64,000 bases of DNA from Trichaptum fuscoviolaceum (lineage: Eukaryota; Basidiomycota; Agaricomycetes; Hymenochaetales; Trichaptaceae). Below, one piece after another: positions 23,895 through 35,243 of the stretch (positions are counted from its first letter, which is position 1; each line of letters begins with the position of its first letter). The position numbers and the translations under genes are program-made. The DNA is taken from the NCBI GenBank assembly GCA_910574455.1, contig CAJSYZ010000007.1:62001-126000 (forward strand). The letters are read 5' to 3'. The notes beneath the pieces were generated by a model that was given only the letters and a program-made list of their open reading frames with translations, did no database searches and was not told where the DNA came from.

Positions 23895-24711
23895 CAACTG
23901 TCGGCACGAGTGACTTCGTCGACACGAACAAGGCGTTCCAGGTCACCTACGGATCGGGTGCCGTTGCTGGCGACATTGTTACGGACGACGTCACCGTCAC
24001 AGGCCTTGCGCTGCCCAAGCTTGCGTTCGGCGTCGCAACACAGGAGACACACGACTTTGCGTCGGACGCGGTGCCATTCGACGGGCTCATGGGCCTTGCA
24101 CAGTCGACGCTCTCGGAGCAGGGCGTCCTCACCCCCGTCAAGAGCCTCGCCCAGAATGGCGACATCGCTGACGCGTTCACAAGCTTCAAGCTCGGGCACG
24201 AACGATGGCGAGGTCACCTTCGGTGGGCTGGACACGTCGAAGTTTGACGCGGCGACGCTCACGACGTTCGCGAACGTGAACACGCAGGGCTTCTGGGAGG
24301 GCGCAATGGACAGCGTGACCGTTGGCGGCCAGAGTGTCGGGCTGAAGGGCCGCACCGCTATCCTCGACACTGGCACCACCCTCATCATTATGCCCCAGGC
24401 CGACGCGAACGCGGTGCACGCTGCCATCCCTGGTGCGAAGTCTGACGGCCAGGGCGGCTTCGCGATCCCATGCACGACATCCACCCCGGTTGCCCTCAGC
24501 TTCGGCGGCATGTCCTTTGCGATTGACCCGTGTGATCTCTTGTTCGCCGCTGTCGACTCTACCAACCCGACTGGCGACTGTGTTTCTGGCATCTCGGCTG
24601 GCAAACATTGGCAGGGCTACGGAATGGCTCGTCGGCGATGTCTTCCTCAAGAATGCCTACTTCTCTACCGACGTCAAGAAGAACCGGATTTCCCTCGCTC
24701 AGCTCGTTTAG
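23895..24711 (+). pseudogene. Pepsin-like aspartic protease fragment (left arm)
   Basis: Fragment of a family A1 aspartic protease. Visible blocks: VTYGSGAVAGD, FDGLMGLAQSTLSEQG, VTFGGLDTSKF, the second catalytic motif ILDTGTT, and the C-terminal WLVGDVFLKNAYFSTDV ending at a stop after ISLAQLV. The N-terminal lobe with the first catalytic Asp is missing. Frame breaks occur near 24190 and near 24615. It is GC-rich compared with its surroundings and lies between two parts of the glucan-synthase fragment. Confidence 0.88.
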
Positions 24712-25258
24712 AGTCACTCACAGCTTCGCGCTCACTGACGTCTACCGCTGGCCGAGCTTGACCATGCCCGGTGTTTCTCTTCTATACTACGGCGAGGAGT
24801 AGAGCTTCTACATGTATGATAACGGTGCCAGCAATCATCTCTTAGGGTCAGTACCTTTTTCATGTTTCATTTCATATTTATCAGGACCCGAGCGCTGATG
24901 ATCTTGGAACAGTCGTCAAGCTATGCCCGCCAACCCCGCTTGGCAGCGCCATGGATGCTACGAGCTCGGCTCAGTCCAGTATTTTCAACATGCCGTTGCG
25001 GAAGGCTCTTACAACTACGATGATTTGAATTCGCTTGATCACTTTGACCCAACGTTGGAGGCGCGGTGGAAGTACACCGTGCAGCTCAACTGCCTCTGCT
25101 CTGTCCGAGCTGCCCTCAAGGATGGATTCGACCTCGTTCAGCATGACATTTGGACGCGCTTCGAGCAGCTGCCTGGTTCAAATCAGACGAAAACCAAACT
25201 GGGCTTATGGACTGCCTCGCGGGCGGGAATCTCGAACTCGCAGGCACTTCAACTATAA
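24712..25258 (+). pseudogene. Alpha-1,3-glucan synthase-like fragment, second part (left arm)
   Basis: Continues the glucan-synthase copy after the protease insert: PGVSLLYYGEEQSFYMYDN, an intron-like gap, then RQAMPANPAWQRHGCYELGS, NSLDHFDP, LKDGFDLVQHDIW, PGSNQTKTKLGLWTASRAG. The family resemblance stops at about 25250, just before the recombinase-partner gene, leaving out the rest of the enzyme (linker, glycosyltransferase and membrane domains). The same truncation is present in the right arm. Confidence 0.85.
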
Positions 25259-25323
25259 ACATATGTACATTTTAATCTGTGTGAATACTAATTTCAACCT
25301 TTATTTCTAGCTCCTTTGACACT

Positions 25324-26514
25324 ATGTCTGACTTATCCCCCACTCATCCATTGGCCGATACACCATTGATTCCCACGAGCAGCAAACAGCTACTACTTGC
25401 TACTCGGAAGCAGTTGCTATCATGGATTGTGGAGGCAAACAAGAATCTAGCATCCGGAAGCAAGAAGTTGAACAAATCTGACAACAAGGAGAAGCTCTGT
25501 GCTGCTCTTGCCGCACATTATCATATCACACTCGAGACCGACACAACTGATTTTATTGCGGTCAAGAAGGAGAAGGATCCAATAGACCTTATGATTCTTC
25601 AGAAACAGCTCGACTATCGACATACTCTTGCTGAGGAGATGATGCGGAGCACCGAGGACAATCCTTTTCTATTGAGTTCATCTTCTGGGCATCCACTCTT
25701 AGATCACACTTCAAGCTCTGTCAACATGTCTAGTTTGGCCGAGGCTAGTGGCAACAACGCAACCTTTGATCAACCTGCTGTAAGCTCTACTCTTTATATG
25801 TATTCTTTGTATTCTTCAACTAAAATAACTGTTTATTAAGATGCATTCACCTCTTCACAGAACAGTAGCACTTGCTTCTTCTACCCATCAGGGGCAATAA
25901 GCAATGCTGTTTTGCTTGAAGACTTGATGAAGTCACAATTGCCCAGAATGCCACGAGCATCAGGCATTAAAGCAGCTCTTCTGCAGATTGTTGAGGAAAA
26001 GGTTAGGGACATTAAGGCTGAGGCAAAGGCTACCAACAGTGAGACTGGAAAGTCTAAATCACTTGATCCTACATTGCGAAAGCAGCTCAATCGTAGAGCT
26101 CAGCTCCAGAAGGTCTATGAAATAGACTTTGAATTCAATCAGGATCACTTTATGGAGTTTGTGAAGAGAGAAGAGCAGGAGAAAGTGAATAAGGCTGATG
26201 ATGATGGACTTATCTCCTTCAATCTTTTTACAGATCAACTCCGACCAGCTTGTTATAGTACAGTCACTGCTGAGAAGCAGAAGATCATCTATACACAGGA
26301 GGGTCAATTCAGTCCCAAACTTTGGAGCCAGCGTTGGTTGGATCTTAACGACTTTGAGGTATTTCGTGAATTATGCAAAGAAGACATTGAGAAGGAGAAG
26401 GAGAAGGAGGAATACTATGTAAATGGAGCTTTCTCTGAGACGGAGTGGAACAAAAGATGGAAGTACAAGTTTTGGTTTGTTATTTGGAAGGAGTTAAAGA
26501 AAATTCCAAAATAG
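25324..26514 (+). pseudogene. Recombinase-partner gene, left copy (1-nt deletion)
   Basis: Two exons, 25324-25779 and 25841-26514, separated by a 61-nt intron (GTAAGC to TTAAG). Relative to the right-arm copy one G is missing at about 25897, which produces CAA TAA and ends the frame just after the splice. An alternative acceptor 20 nt downstream (TTCACAG at about 25860) would restore the frame with a changed junction, so some function cannot be excluded. See the right-arm copy for the protein description. It converges on the recombinase gene with 60 bp between stop codons. Confidence 0.7.
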
Positions 26515-26574
26515 ATTCCAAGAGAATTGTAAAACATATAACATCAAAGTAGATACTAAGAATATGTTGTACAG

Positions 26575-28225
26575 CTAATCATGACGAGCACGCTTGGGAT
26601 CATTACGGTCAAACTCTGTAATACTAGAGGTATTATCAAAAGGAGAATAAAAGTAGCGAGACATACATTGTGCCTCAGACTGAGACCATCCACCCCATGC
26701 TGCAATATGTGCAGGTGATTTGCCCATCTGTGCACGATACTGACATCCCCCCCGTCTAAAGGAGTGAGTTCCAAACAAAGCCCAAGATCTATCACCAATT
26801 GTCTGCAGATCATCAGCAAGTCGCTTAGCAACTGTACTGGCTGACTAAATGTAAATCAATAAATAAGAAGATAAATGAGAAGATACATGACATACCAATC
26901 GATGATCAACTTCAATTTGACCTTGTGATGTGATATGCAGAAAAAGTGGACCAGTTAAGATATTCAGTTTCTTGTAGAGAATATCCAGACGAAGTAGTGC
27001 CCTTAAAGGACAAAGCTCCTGACAGCCATCATTTGCCCAGAGAGGGTAAAAGTGAGCTACACCTGTCTGTGCATTCTTACGAACTTGAAGTGTAAGCTCA
27101 AAGTGGTTTCCTAAAAGTAGTAATAGCTTTAGTTGAGTAGCTTAGAAAAGTTAAAGTTCTCACTAGTATAAGGCACCCAATTAATGTCCTCACGGGCTAA
27201 AGTAAGCACCTCATCAATGCGCAAGAGCAGAAGCCAGGCAAAAAGATATGCTGTCTGTATAAGATATGTTACAGTAAAGAAATAATATAGTAAAGAAATA
27301 AGTACATACATATCTTAAGGTTCCTGATGCTCGTTCTGCAGCACTTAAAGTAGAGTCTGTGACACATACTCTATAAAGTGATAGCATATTGCTCTTTGTC
27401 AAAGCTCTGGCTGAGCGAGAAACCTCGCCAAGCTTTGCTTTCATCTTCTCAAGTCCCATCATAAAATGAGAAACAACAGGAGTGCGAGTCGGAAGACCAT
27501 GACTATTAATCATAAGAGAGATGAATATAAACAAGAGCAGCTAACTTACCATATATCACCCTCTATATACCAGTCAGATACTTTCTCACTGGGACGCAAC
27601 TTAGAGTAAAAAAAAGTAAGTGCTGCCCGAGTTGAAACAGCAGTAGAAAACTAAGTAGAAGTTGGAATAAGTACAACTTACAGCTAATGGAAAGTAAGCT
27701 CACCTTCTTCTTCTGCACAACACATTTCTCCTCAATGAATGTAATGATATCAATTGGTGTATTTCTTGTAATCTGATCAGGTTTCCAGTTGGTGTTTGCG
27801 TTAAGATGAAAGTTGATATAATGTTTAACAATTCTAACAGTGACATAGCTCAGAAGAAGAAATAAGACAGAGGAAGATATAAACTCACCTGGTATGTGCA
27901 GTCTTTGTTTCATCTTTGATATAGAGACTTGCAATTCTCAATGCATCTCGATTCTTCTCTGACAGTCTTTCACTATTAAGCTCAGGAAAGTCACTCATGC
28001 ACAACTTCAACATCGTCTCTAGCCCTTCGCCTGATTGCATCAAATCTTTATCCTCTTCAGCTGAGTATTGAAGCACATTTATGTATTCCTTTAAATCAAT
28101 TTGAATCAATGAAAGAGTCAAGATAAAGCTGGTGCTTAAAGTATAAGTTTAATATTGCATTTGAAACTTACAGGTTCATTGTGGATTATTGTATTTAACT
28201 CAATTAACATTGGAGGATCAGACAT
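26575..28225 (-). CDS. Crypton-like tyrosine recombinase, intact left copy
   Basis: Eight exons: 28225-28172, 28088-27889, 27833-27704, 27650-27550, 27502-27310, 27254-27164, 27110-26896, 26844-26575. All seven introns have GT-AG borders and the frame closes at 417 aa. Catalytic signatures of a tyrosine recombinase are present: first Arg in LLLLRIDEVL, a possible Lys in LQVRKNAQTG, the H-x-x-R box in GTHSFRRGG, WGGWS, and the nucleophile Tyr in MSRYFYSP. This pattern fits eukaryotic Crypton-type recombinases, which cut and rejoin DNA by a 3'-phosphotyrosine link. A weakly conserved SAM-like N-terminal domain is plausible. It is convergent with the partner gene. The intact spliced frame suggests this arm's copy could still be active. 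Confidence 0.88.
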
Positions 28226-28444
28226 GATTGATTTAAGTAGTTTAGAACGAGAGAAGGTGAGACAAGTACAGATTTTGGATGCAGAGTATGAGGGAGAAGA
28301 CAAGAGATAGAGAGGAGTGCGACAAAATAATGACACGGACATGACGCCGACGCACGTCGAATAGCACAGCCACATACTAACACGGAAACTCGACTTACGC
28401 ATCCGCAAGCCAGTATCTGCGTCTTTTTGTTGCTTTCAGCTAAC

Positions 28445-31400
28445 CTCTGACAAGCTACGCTTGGCTTGAGCAGCCTCCGCTGTCAAGGTCTTCTCTCGCA
28501 CCGAGGACTGAGCTGTCAATGACCTCCAAGTCTCTGCATGAGCAATGATCTCTCGCAAGTACTTTTCTTCGGCAGCCTAATCGCATGTCAATCAGTCAAT
28601 GAGATATCCTTCTGACACGCAGGCCCGCTGACCTTGACGCATTCCATTTGTTCCCGCACTTCGCCTTCCCGAGAAGTCTGATCTGTTCGAGCAGTCATTT
28701 GATTTTCCGTAATCTCGACTATAGCTTCTAGTCTCTTCACTTCGTCTTGCCTCGAAGTCAACCGATCATTAAGAGTCTTGTTTTGAGTCTACATTCATAG
28801 TAAAGCATTCGGTCGGTGACTTAGATATCAAGAACTTACCTCAAGCTTCCTCAGCTCCTCCTCAGCAGAGGACTTGTACTCTTTGTGAGTTTCCATCAGC
28901 TGTGCGAGAGCAGCATCGCTTGCTTGAACTGTTCCACATGCTTGCTTAATGCGGCATAGCCATTTCATTTGCCTTGAGGGTAACTCTACCAACGGAAATA
29001 AGAGCGAGGTAGGGTTCGAAGCATCTACCGCAGTTCAGCAATTTCGGCTCTCATCTGCTGTTCCTCCGTCAAGCCATTCGTAGTCTCTTGCGACGTGTCA
29101 CCAGTGGTTCTGCGTTCGTAGACAGAGAGTTTCTCCTCGTTCGTCTTCATCTGTTTCTGGAGGTCTTCTAGCCGTTCTACCAAGTGCTTCCGGCTCGTCT
29201 CCGCTTCAACAAGCGATTCGCGAGCTTTGGAGAGATCACCGACCTGGTCAAATTATTACTTTTCGGTCAAAGAGATGCAAGCAATGAGATCTTTACCGTT
29301 CGGTCAACCTTCAACCTCAGTTCTCGAACCTCAATGTCTCTTTGCAGCGTTATTTGCCGCAAAGTGTCACGTTCTTGTGAAAGTTGAGTCCTCAAGTCTT
29401 GGCTTATAAAGAGTTAACACGGAGTACGTTTGTGTTCACAGATTTATAATTTACCTTTGGTTTTCTAATGTCTAAACCGGTGTTTCCAGACAACGCCTAT
29501 CACTTTCCGTCGATTGCTCAATGTCGTTTTGCATCTTTTCACGGTACCCATGAGGTCGGCCAATCTAGAGCGCTCAACTGCAATCGTCTTGTTTTCCTCG
29601 ATAAGCCTATTGCGAACATCCTGTAGCCAAATTGTAGACATGAGCAGAAGTCGTGGAATATAACAAACAATACATACGTCCCACGATTTCTTTTCTGCAC
29701 GGAGGTTCGAGCACTCTGTCCGTAAACGATCGACCTGAGAATTTGCGTTTGAAGTTGTTCCACCACACGATGGCACTCCACTTCGAAGCGCATCGACTGA
29801 TCGGAAAGTTGCTGAGTTCGTTGCGCTAAGCTGCGGTTCTCGCGCTCTTGGACAGCGTACGGATCTTGTTGAAGTCGCTGTTGCTCTTTTCTTCGGCGTT
29901 CAGTCGTGTACAGACGCGTAGAAGCAAAGATAAGATACTCACCAGACAAGAATTCTATCTTCGCAATGGCTTTCACTAGAGCAGCACGAAGCTGGTTCGC
30001 TTCTCGTTGATACGCAGCCGCCTCCTCACGCAACTTCGCTGCATCAATGCCCATCTCGTGTCGGCACGCCTCGAACGAGCTCTGGATCTCTTCAAGTGCC
30101 CTTTCAAGTTCGGGATGTTCGTATGGTCGATCATTCATCTGGGGTAAAGACGCCATTGCGCCACGTTCATATCGCTGAATCATGAGTTTAAGAGCTTCCC
30201 GTTCTTTGTTGTATGCCTGGACGGTCGCCTGATGCGATCTCTGCGCTTGCTCGAGTTGTGACTAGAGTTCCTGTATAGCGACATGAGCCTCGCGGATAGC
30301 TTCATTCTGCCCAGCTCAAGACGGTCTTTGTAGTCTCGTTCCTCCTTCTCCATACGAGCACCAAGATCGCGTGTTATCTTGAGTAATCTCTGGTTCTGCT
30401 CCTGTAGTTGGTCGATGGACCTGCGTAGCACAAGGTTATTCGTAATGACTGCCTCGATATTATCTGCTGGATTAATACCCTCCATGTCCTCGTCAGACGG
30501 CAAGGTGGCATCCTGTCGACGCCCAAGTTCCTTCAGCAACGCTTTGATCTGTTGGCCCAGATCCTCGAGTTGCTGATTGAAGAGTGCATTCTCCTGTTGG
30601 CTGGGCTTGTACTTCTGGTTGGACTCCTGCATGTGTGCAGACATAGCGTCACGGTCTGAGATAGCCTCACGAGTTGAACAGCCAATTGCGCGTTCTCCAG
30701 ACGGAAGCGTTCAGTTTCAGACTTCTGATAGGCGAGAGCTGGTGCCTTTGGAGATGAATGAGCGCTAACATTCGAACTACAAGTTAACAACTTACCCTTT
30801 CCTCGAGTTTCCCGATAACTTCTGACAGCGTCCGATTGAGCCGATCCACTTCAGCCGTCTTCTGGGCAAGTTCAGGCTCCATCCTGATATAATCCGAGTA
30901 GACCTCTGTAAATGCCTTGCCACTTTTCTGTACTCGACTGAGAAGTGCAAGGCCTGTGCTCCTATTTGAAAGGCTTCCAGCAGGATGAGCCCGCTCCACC
31001 GGAGGCAATGGCAACTCTCCCCGACTGATTCTGTCTACCACAGCCTTAGTCTCGTCAAGCTCCGTCTTGAGCGCTACAACCTTCTGCTGCTCTTCTTCCA
31101 GCTCTTCTCGAAGTTTTCGCTCTCTCGCAGCTGCCTTCGCACTCAGACCATCCCAGTCTCGATCGATGCTTTCAACCAGCTGTTTCGATTGCGCGTCACG
31201 ATCCTCCATCATCTGTACAAGCCGACGTAAATTGGCCGCTTCGCTAGAATGTTTCGCGCTCTGACCTGCGAGCTGACCAGTACGATCCTGAACTTTTTGC
31301 AAGGCTTGAGAAAGTTGCTGCGTTTGGGAGTTGTGGGAAGATTGGAGCGTCCGGAGGGTAGAGAGGGTCTGATTGTGGTCTTGTTTTAGAGTCTAGTTCA

Positions 31401-31864
31401 GACTGCAGCTGCACGATCTCCGTATGCTTATCGCGGCGATAGATTGAATATTCTTCAAACTCTTTACTGAGTTCGGCGTTGGTATGCTCGCTTTCGTCTT
31501 GCGATAGTTTTAGTTGGTGTGTTAGCGTCTCAACTGACAAATTTCAGTAAACCTTTCGTATAATACAGAAGATGACATACCTCCAAAGACCTCTCTGAAG
31601 GCCGCGCATGTCGAACCGTTGACTCCAGTCCTTGGTTCTCTAATCGCGATGTCTTCAAATTTTCCCGCAAGCGCTTCGCCTCTTCGTCTCTCTGAGTACT
31701 GTCTTCTTCTAACCGGCCCACTAGTACCATCACATTCCGCTTCTCCCGCTCGAACTTGAATTCCTCTATCTTGCGCTAGAACGCATCGAGCTCATGAGGT
31801 GTTGACGGAGCTCATTTGGGAGACTTGGGCTTGCAAAAACAGCGTGGCTAGCAGCTTTACTCAT
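28445..31864 (-). pseudogene. TPR/Mlp1-like nuclear-pore coiled-coil gene, truncated (left arm)
   Basis: A series of exon-like coiled-coil blocks resembling the N-terminal half of nucleoprotein TPR (Mlp1/Mlp2), the nuclear-basket filament protein: LVGRLEEDSTQRDEEAKRL, QLKLSQDESEHTNAELS, EAANLRRLVQMMEDRDAQ, and the signature SGKAFTEVYSDYIRMEPELA. Several junctions are frame-broken, and the copy stops at about 28445 next to the recombinase gene, lacking the long C-terminal half. The start is uncertain. Heptad-rich coiled coils can look alike, but the FTEVYSDY block argues for TPR specifically. Confidence 0.75.
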
Positions 31865-32074
31865 CTTAAGTCAGTAAGAGTCGTATCAATGAGGAATAAA
31901 AGACAGGCTAACTTGAAGTCCTGCTGGGCGTGAGGGGAGAGAAGAGCCGTTCTGGTCAGGACCGACGTAGGAAGCGAGTGGTCCTTGTGAGAAAAAATTA
32001 GCTGCCACTGGCAGTGGAAGTCAGTGAAACAAAAATAAATAAAATAAAATTCAGTTCCAAAGTTGCTTGACCCT

Positions 32075-32191
32075 GTGACTTGCGTTGAGCGAAAGCGAGA
32101 CTTTCGACGCAAGTCACGAAAAGGAGGGGTTTCAGTGCAAAAATTCCGTGACTTACGTCGATCTAAAGTCGAGTAGGCCGTCGTAAGTCAC
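32075..32191. repeat. Cluster of inverted GTGACTTRCG motifs (left arm)
   Basis: Two imperfect hairpins: GTGACTTGCG (32075) pairs with CGCAAGTCAC (32108-32117), and GTGACTTACG (32148) pairs with CGTAAGTCAC (32182-32191). A further GTGACTTGC is at 32568. The same core, GTAAGTCACG, is 20 bases inside the outer tip (10905). The right arm has the mirror set at about 43539-43655. It may be a transposase-binding array. Confidence 0.7.
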
Positions 32192-32640
32192 AGGGTTGGA
32201 GGGAAAACTGAAAAAATAGGCTTGTTTGCGTACCAAGAAAAAAAAAACTCTCTTCGCTTCACGGACGTGAGAGTGGCCCTGCGGGGCCCTCAACAGCATT
32301 TCCGTTGTCTACCGGGAGCGTTCAGCTGTTGCCCCCGGCAGTGAAAGCAAGGGGAAATGAGAGCTGAGAGAGAGCGGCGGCAGATCAACACTAGGATCGA
32401 CGCCCGAAGTGCTCTATGCCCCGCAGCGGCTGAGCACCTCTGAGGAATCCAAAAGGGTGTCTATACCTGTTTTGGATGTCTTCACAGGTTCTGGGGGCAC
32501 GCGAGCATGGCCGCGCGTGCCGCTTACGTGCGCAGTCATTTTACATCAAGGGTCCATCCTCGACCCTGTGACTTGCTTCGTTTTAAGTGTTGCTTTTGAG
32601 CCCCTCCCCATACTGCGGTTAATACCGCTGATACCGGGGA
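32192..32640. other. GC-rich inner arm segment, non-coding
   Basis: Contains several short GC-rich palindromes (for example around GGGGCCCT) and one GTGACTTGC at 32568. The short frame at 32409-32657 is preserved in both arms but has no recognisable domain. Confidence 0.4.
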
Positions 32641-32886
32641 GGGACTTCGTCGCCTAGGCCTGGGTACAGTAAGCCAGGCCTAGACGACGCGCCTCCAGCC
32701 TCGGCGGTCGCCGACAGACCCTGGCGCGCCATGACCACTGGTGGCACCAGGGTCACACGGGGACGCCGCGTTGCCACACAGCGAGCTCGACGTCGCCCAC
32801 GCCGAGCTCGACTAGCTCACTCAATTTTTAACCAATTGGGCCCGTTTTTTTTGTGTTATATGTAGCTTATTGTGTAGAGTATATTG
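32641..32886 (+). repeat. Direct repeat copy 1 (about 246 bp)
   Basis: Starts GGGACTTCGTCGCC and ends GTAGAGTATATTG. It includes a hairpin CCTAGGCCTGG / CCAGGCCTAG. A second copy at 33005-33248 differs by a few substitutions and small indels. The right arm contains one copy (about 42850-43095, inverted). Confidence 0.9.
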
Positions 32887-33004
32887 CAGTGATAAAATAA
32901 AATAGAGTAAAATTCATTCTTTAACAGTAGTGCCACACTCGGTTCACTCGGTTTTACGGGTTAACCGGAGTAGTACCCGAGTAACCGTGATTCGGGAGTA
33001 GTAA

Positions 33005-33248
33005 GGGACTTCGTCGCCTAGGCCTGGGTACAGTAAGCCAGGCCTAGACGACGCGCCTCCGGCCTCGGCGGTCGCCGATAGACCCTGGCGCGCCATGACC
33101 TGGTGGCACCAGGGTCACACGGGGTCGCCGCGTTGCCACACAGCGAGCTCGCCGTCGCCCACGTTGAGCTCAACTAGCTCACTCAATTTTTAACCAATTG
33201 GGCCTGTTTTTTTTGTGTTATATGTAGCTTATTGTGTAGAGTATATTG
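33005..33248 (+). repeat. Direct repeat copy 2, just inside the loop
   Basis: A second copy of the 32641-32886 unit, beginning 10 bases after the left arm stops matching the right arm. It has no partner next to the right arm, so the loop side of the left arm is structurally different from that of the right arm. Confidence 0.9.
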
Positions 33249-33330
33249 ATATAGATATTAAAGTCAAAGAGCTATATTATTACAACAGGAAAAAAACACG
33301 AGAATCTCCTACGTGAGAGACAGAGAGCCA

Positions 33331-34912
33331 TCAAGAGGACTCATCCTCATCAGAGGTATCAATGATTGAGGCAGAGCGTGGCTTCTTGGCACTACTAGTA
33401 GCCCGAGGCTGCTCATTCTCGGCATCGCTCTCAGAGCGGGCCTTGCGTTTGGACCCCTTGTCCGCACGAGAGGCCCTGCTCTTCTGAGGCACATTTTGCT
33501 TTTGTATTGCAAGTTCCTCTCGAGGGACCTCTTCCCAGTATATTGCGCCATCATTAATTTTGCTTATAATGCGGTCAAGAGATGGAATTGCGAGGTTGTC
33601 AATGCCGTTACTAATAGGGCAGTCATCGGGCCAACCAATGAGCTCAAACCCATATCGGCATACAACTCCAGCCTCATAGTTGACCCATTTGATTTGAACC
33701 TGTTCAATGCCAGTTGCATCAGCTAGTAGAATGAGCTTGAATTCAGCTTGGAAAGTCAGAGAACTAAGAAGACTACGCACATAATGAGGTCGTGAGCATT
33801 TGCCTAATTCCCTTCTTCTTATCAACACGGCGCTGATTATTATTTGCCTCTGCTAACCCAGGTATTCCACTCAAGGCATATGCCTCAAACTTTGTTGCAA
33901 AGTCTTGCACAGTAACTTTGAAGGCATCACGAAGAAAGTGCTCTGCAACGGAGTCAGCATGGTATGCTGGCGCGTTTGTGTGCCCCGAATGTGTTCGCAC
34001 AATGAATGAAAGACACGCAGTCTTGCAACGATGGCTAAGGTTTGTAAGCTATAAACATATATCAGATTTGCAACGACAAGGCTAAAGCTCATATACATAC
34101 CTCAGAATCAATATTTTCTGCTGTCCGGCGGACATCTTGACTCCTGGCCTTTGGCATGGACTTCGAACCTTTCAATGACACAACCCGCTCTGCTTCAAGT
34201 GTTGCAATAACACGTTGTTGAGAAGCATTGTCCATGGCTAGAAAGGCAGGATATCCTATAGCTGCAAGCTTTTGAATTTCCACAAGCTTGATCTTCTCGC
34301 CGTCTGGCCGATCTGAATGCAAGATAAAACATGAGAAAGTTTGTCTAATATCTATCAGTTTGAAGCAACAGACATCTACTTACCTTCATTCAAGCTCAAT
34401 GCATTCGCACGAAGCCATGCATTCCAAAGGTTCGGCTTGCGTTTCTGCGCATAACCTGACTGATGCTGGGTTAATGTCCGCATGTTCTTGATGGTGATGC
34501 CATATTTCAGCGCAAGGTCTGCAGAGGCTGCAAGCTGACGCTCCCATTCAACTGAGAGCTCAGTCTTCAGATTCCGTGCCTTGTCAGCAGCCTTCAGAGC
34601 GGCGTCCTTGCGCTCTGACTTGGTCTGGTTCAGTGCTCGAGAGCGCACTTGTGGTCTGCCGTCTAGAGGAGGCCGAGAGACATAATCCTTTGTGATTTGT
34701 GATGGCGAAGCTGGCTCAGGCAAAGGTGGATCTGAGTTGCTGTGATGCGCTTGCTGCTCGTGAGGGGGTGTTGGAAATGGGTCCAAAGGCTGGGAAGGTA
34801 GTTCTGGAGACTTTGCTTGATTCTCCAGTTCTTCAGATCCTGGAAGCTGCTCAAGAGCAAGGAGAGCTGGGTCAATTAGAGAATCTGCAAAGGGTACAAA
34901 CATACTGGCCAT
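33331..34912 (-). CDS. KDZ-side gene, hypothetical protein with C-terminal IGWP block
   Basis: Multi-exon gene. The first recognised exon starts at 34912 (MASMFVPFADSL), P/S-rich then basic helical (RSERKDAALKAADKAR-like); next KIKLVEIQKLAAIGYPAFLAM; then a block beginning THSGHTNAPAYHADSV with FLRDAF and FEAYALSGIPGLAE; and a last exon 33828-33331 with QIKWVNYEAGVVCRYGFELI, GWPDD and an S/K/E-rich tail carrying basic clusters. I recall this final arrangement (a promoter-like THSG block, then a VGWP/IGWP block, then a charged tail) from unnamed Agaricomycete proteins near KDZ transposases, but know no function. Exact exon borders were not all resolved. Confidence 0.65.
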
Positions 34913-35243
34913 ACTGCGAAGGTGGAAGACACACTTTTTTGCGGGGACAAAGGACTGACCTATGTAATTTTCTTCATTGTTCGGATTGCTGTTTGCCTTG
35001 CCTGACAGGTCAAGAAAGTAAATTCACTGTCAGATTAAGAATGAAAGCAAGCAAGGAGTACAGATGCAAGTGAATACCATACGCAAAATGACAACTGCAA
35101 ACAAACACACAATCATTGCAGAAGAAGAGCAAAATAATAACATTTGAGGACAAGATAGAGAGGAGTTGACAAGCAGGAGAAGAGTTGAATGACTGGAAAG
35201 ATTGACAAGCAGATAAATCAACGAATGCAAACTAAAAATCCAT

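Larger units (their letters stand above)
10885..32995 (+). repeat. Left arm of giant inverted repeat
   Basis: Reverse complement of 42765-53798. The outer tip begins ATTAGCAAGGCTTCTCTGG; the inner end is the GTGATTCGG at 32995. It is about 22.1 kb because of an 11,040-bp LTR element absent from the other arm; without it the arm is about 11.07 kb. Identity by eye is very high: long stretches such as the 354-nt and 552-nt frames in the glucan-synthase part match exactly, and the protease part shows only a handful of differences. Arm-specific indels include 1 nt at about 25897, 2 nt at about 27195, 1 nt near 22725 and about 6 nt near 32930. Confidence 0.95.

Noticed and set aside
23894..24604. 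236-residue minus-strand frame opposite the protease fragment
   Set aside because: Antisense shadow of the GC-rich protease coding strand; the plus strand carries the recognisable pepsin motifs.
26575..28225. Recombinase as the captain of a Starship giant element
   Set aside because: Starship captains usually sit as the first gene at one end of the element. This recombinase is in the middle of each arm and looks Crypton-like. It cannot be fully excluded without a profile search.
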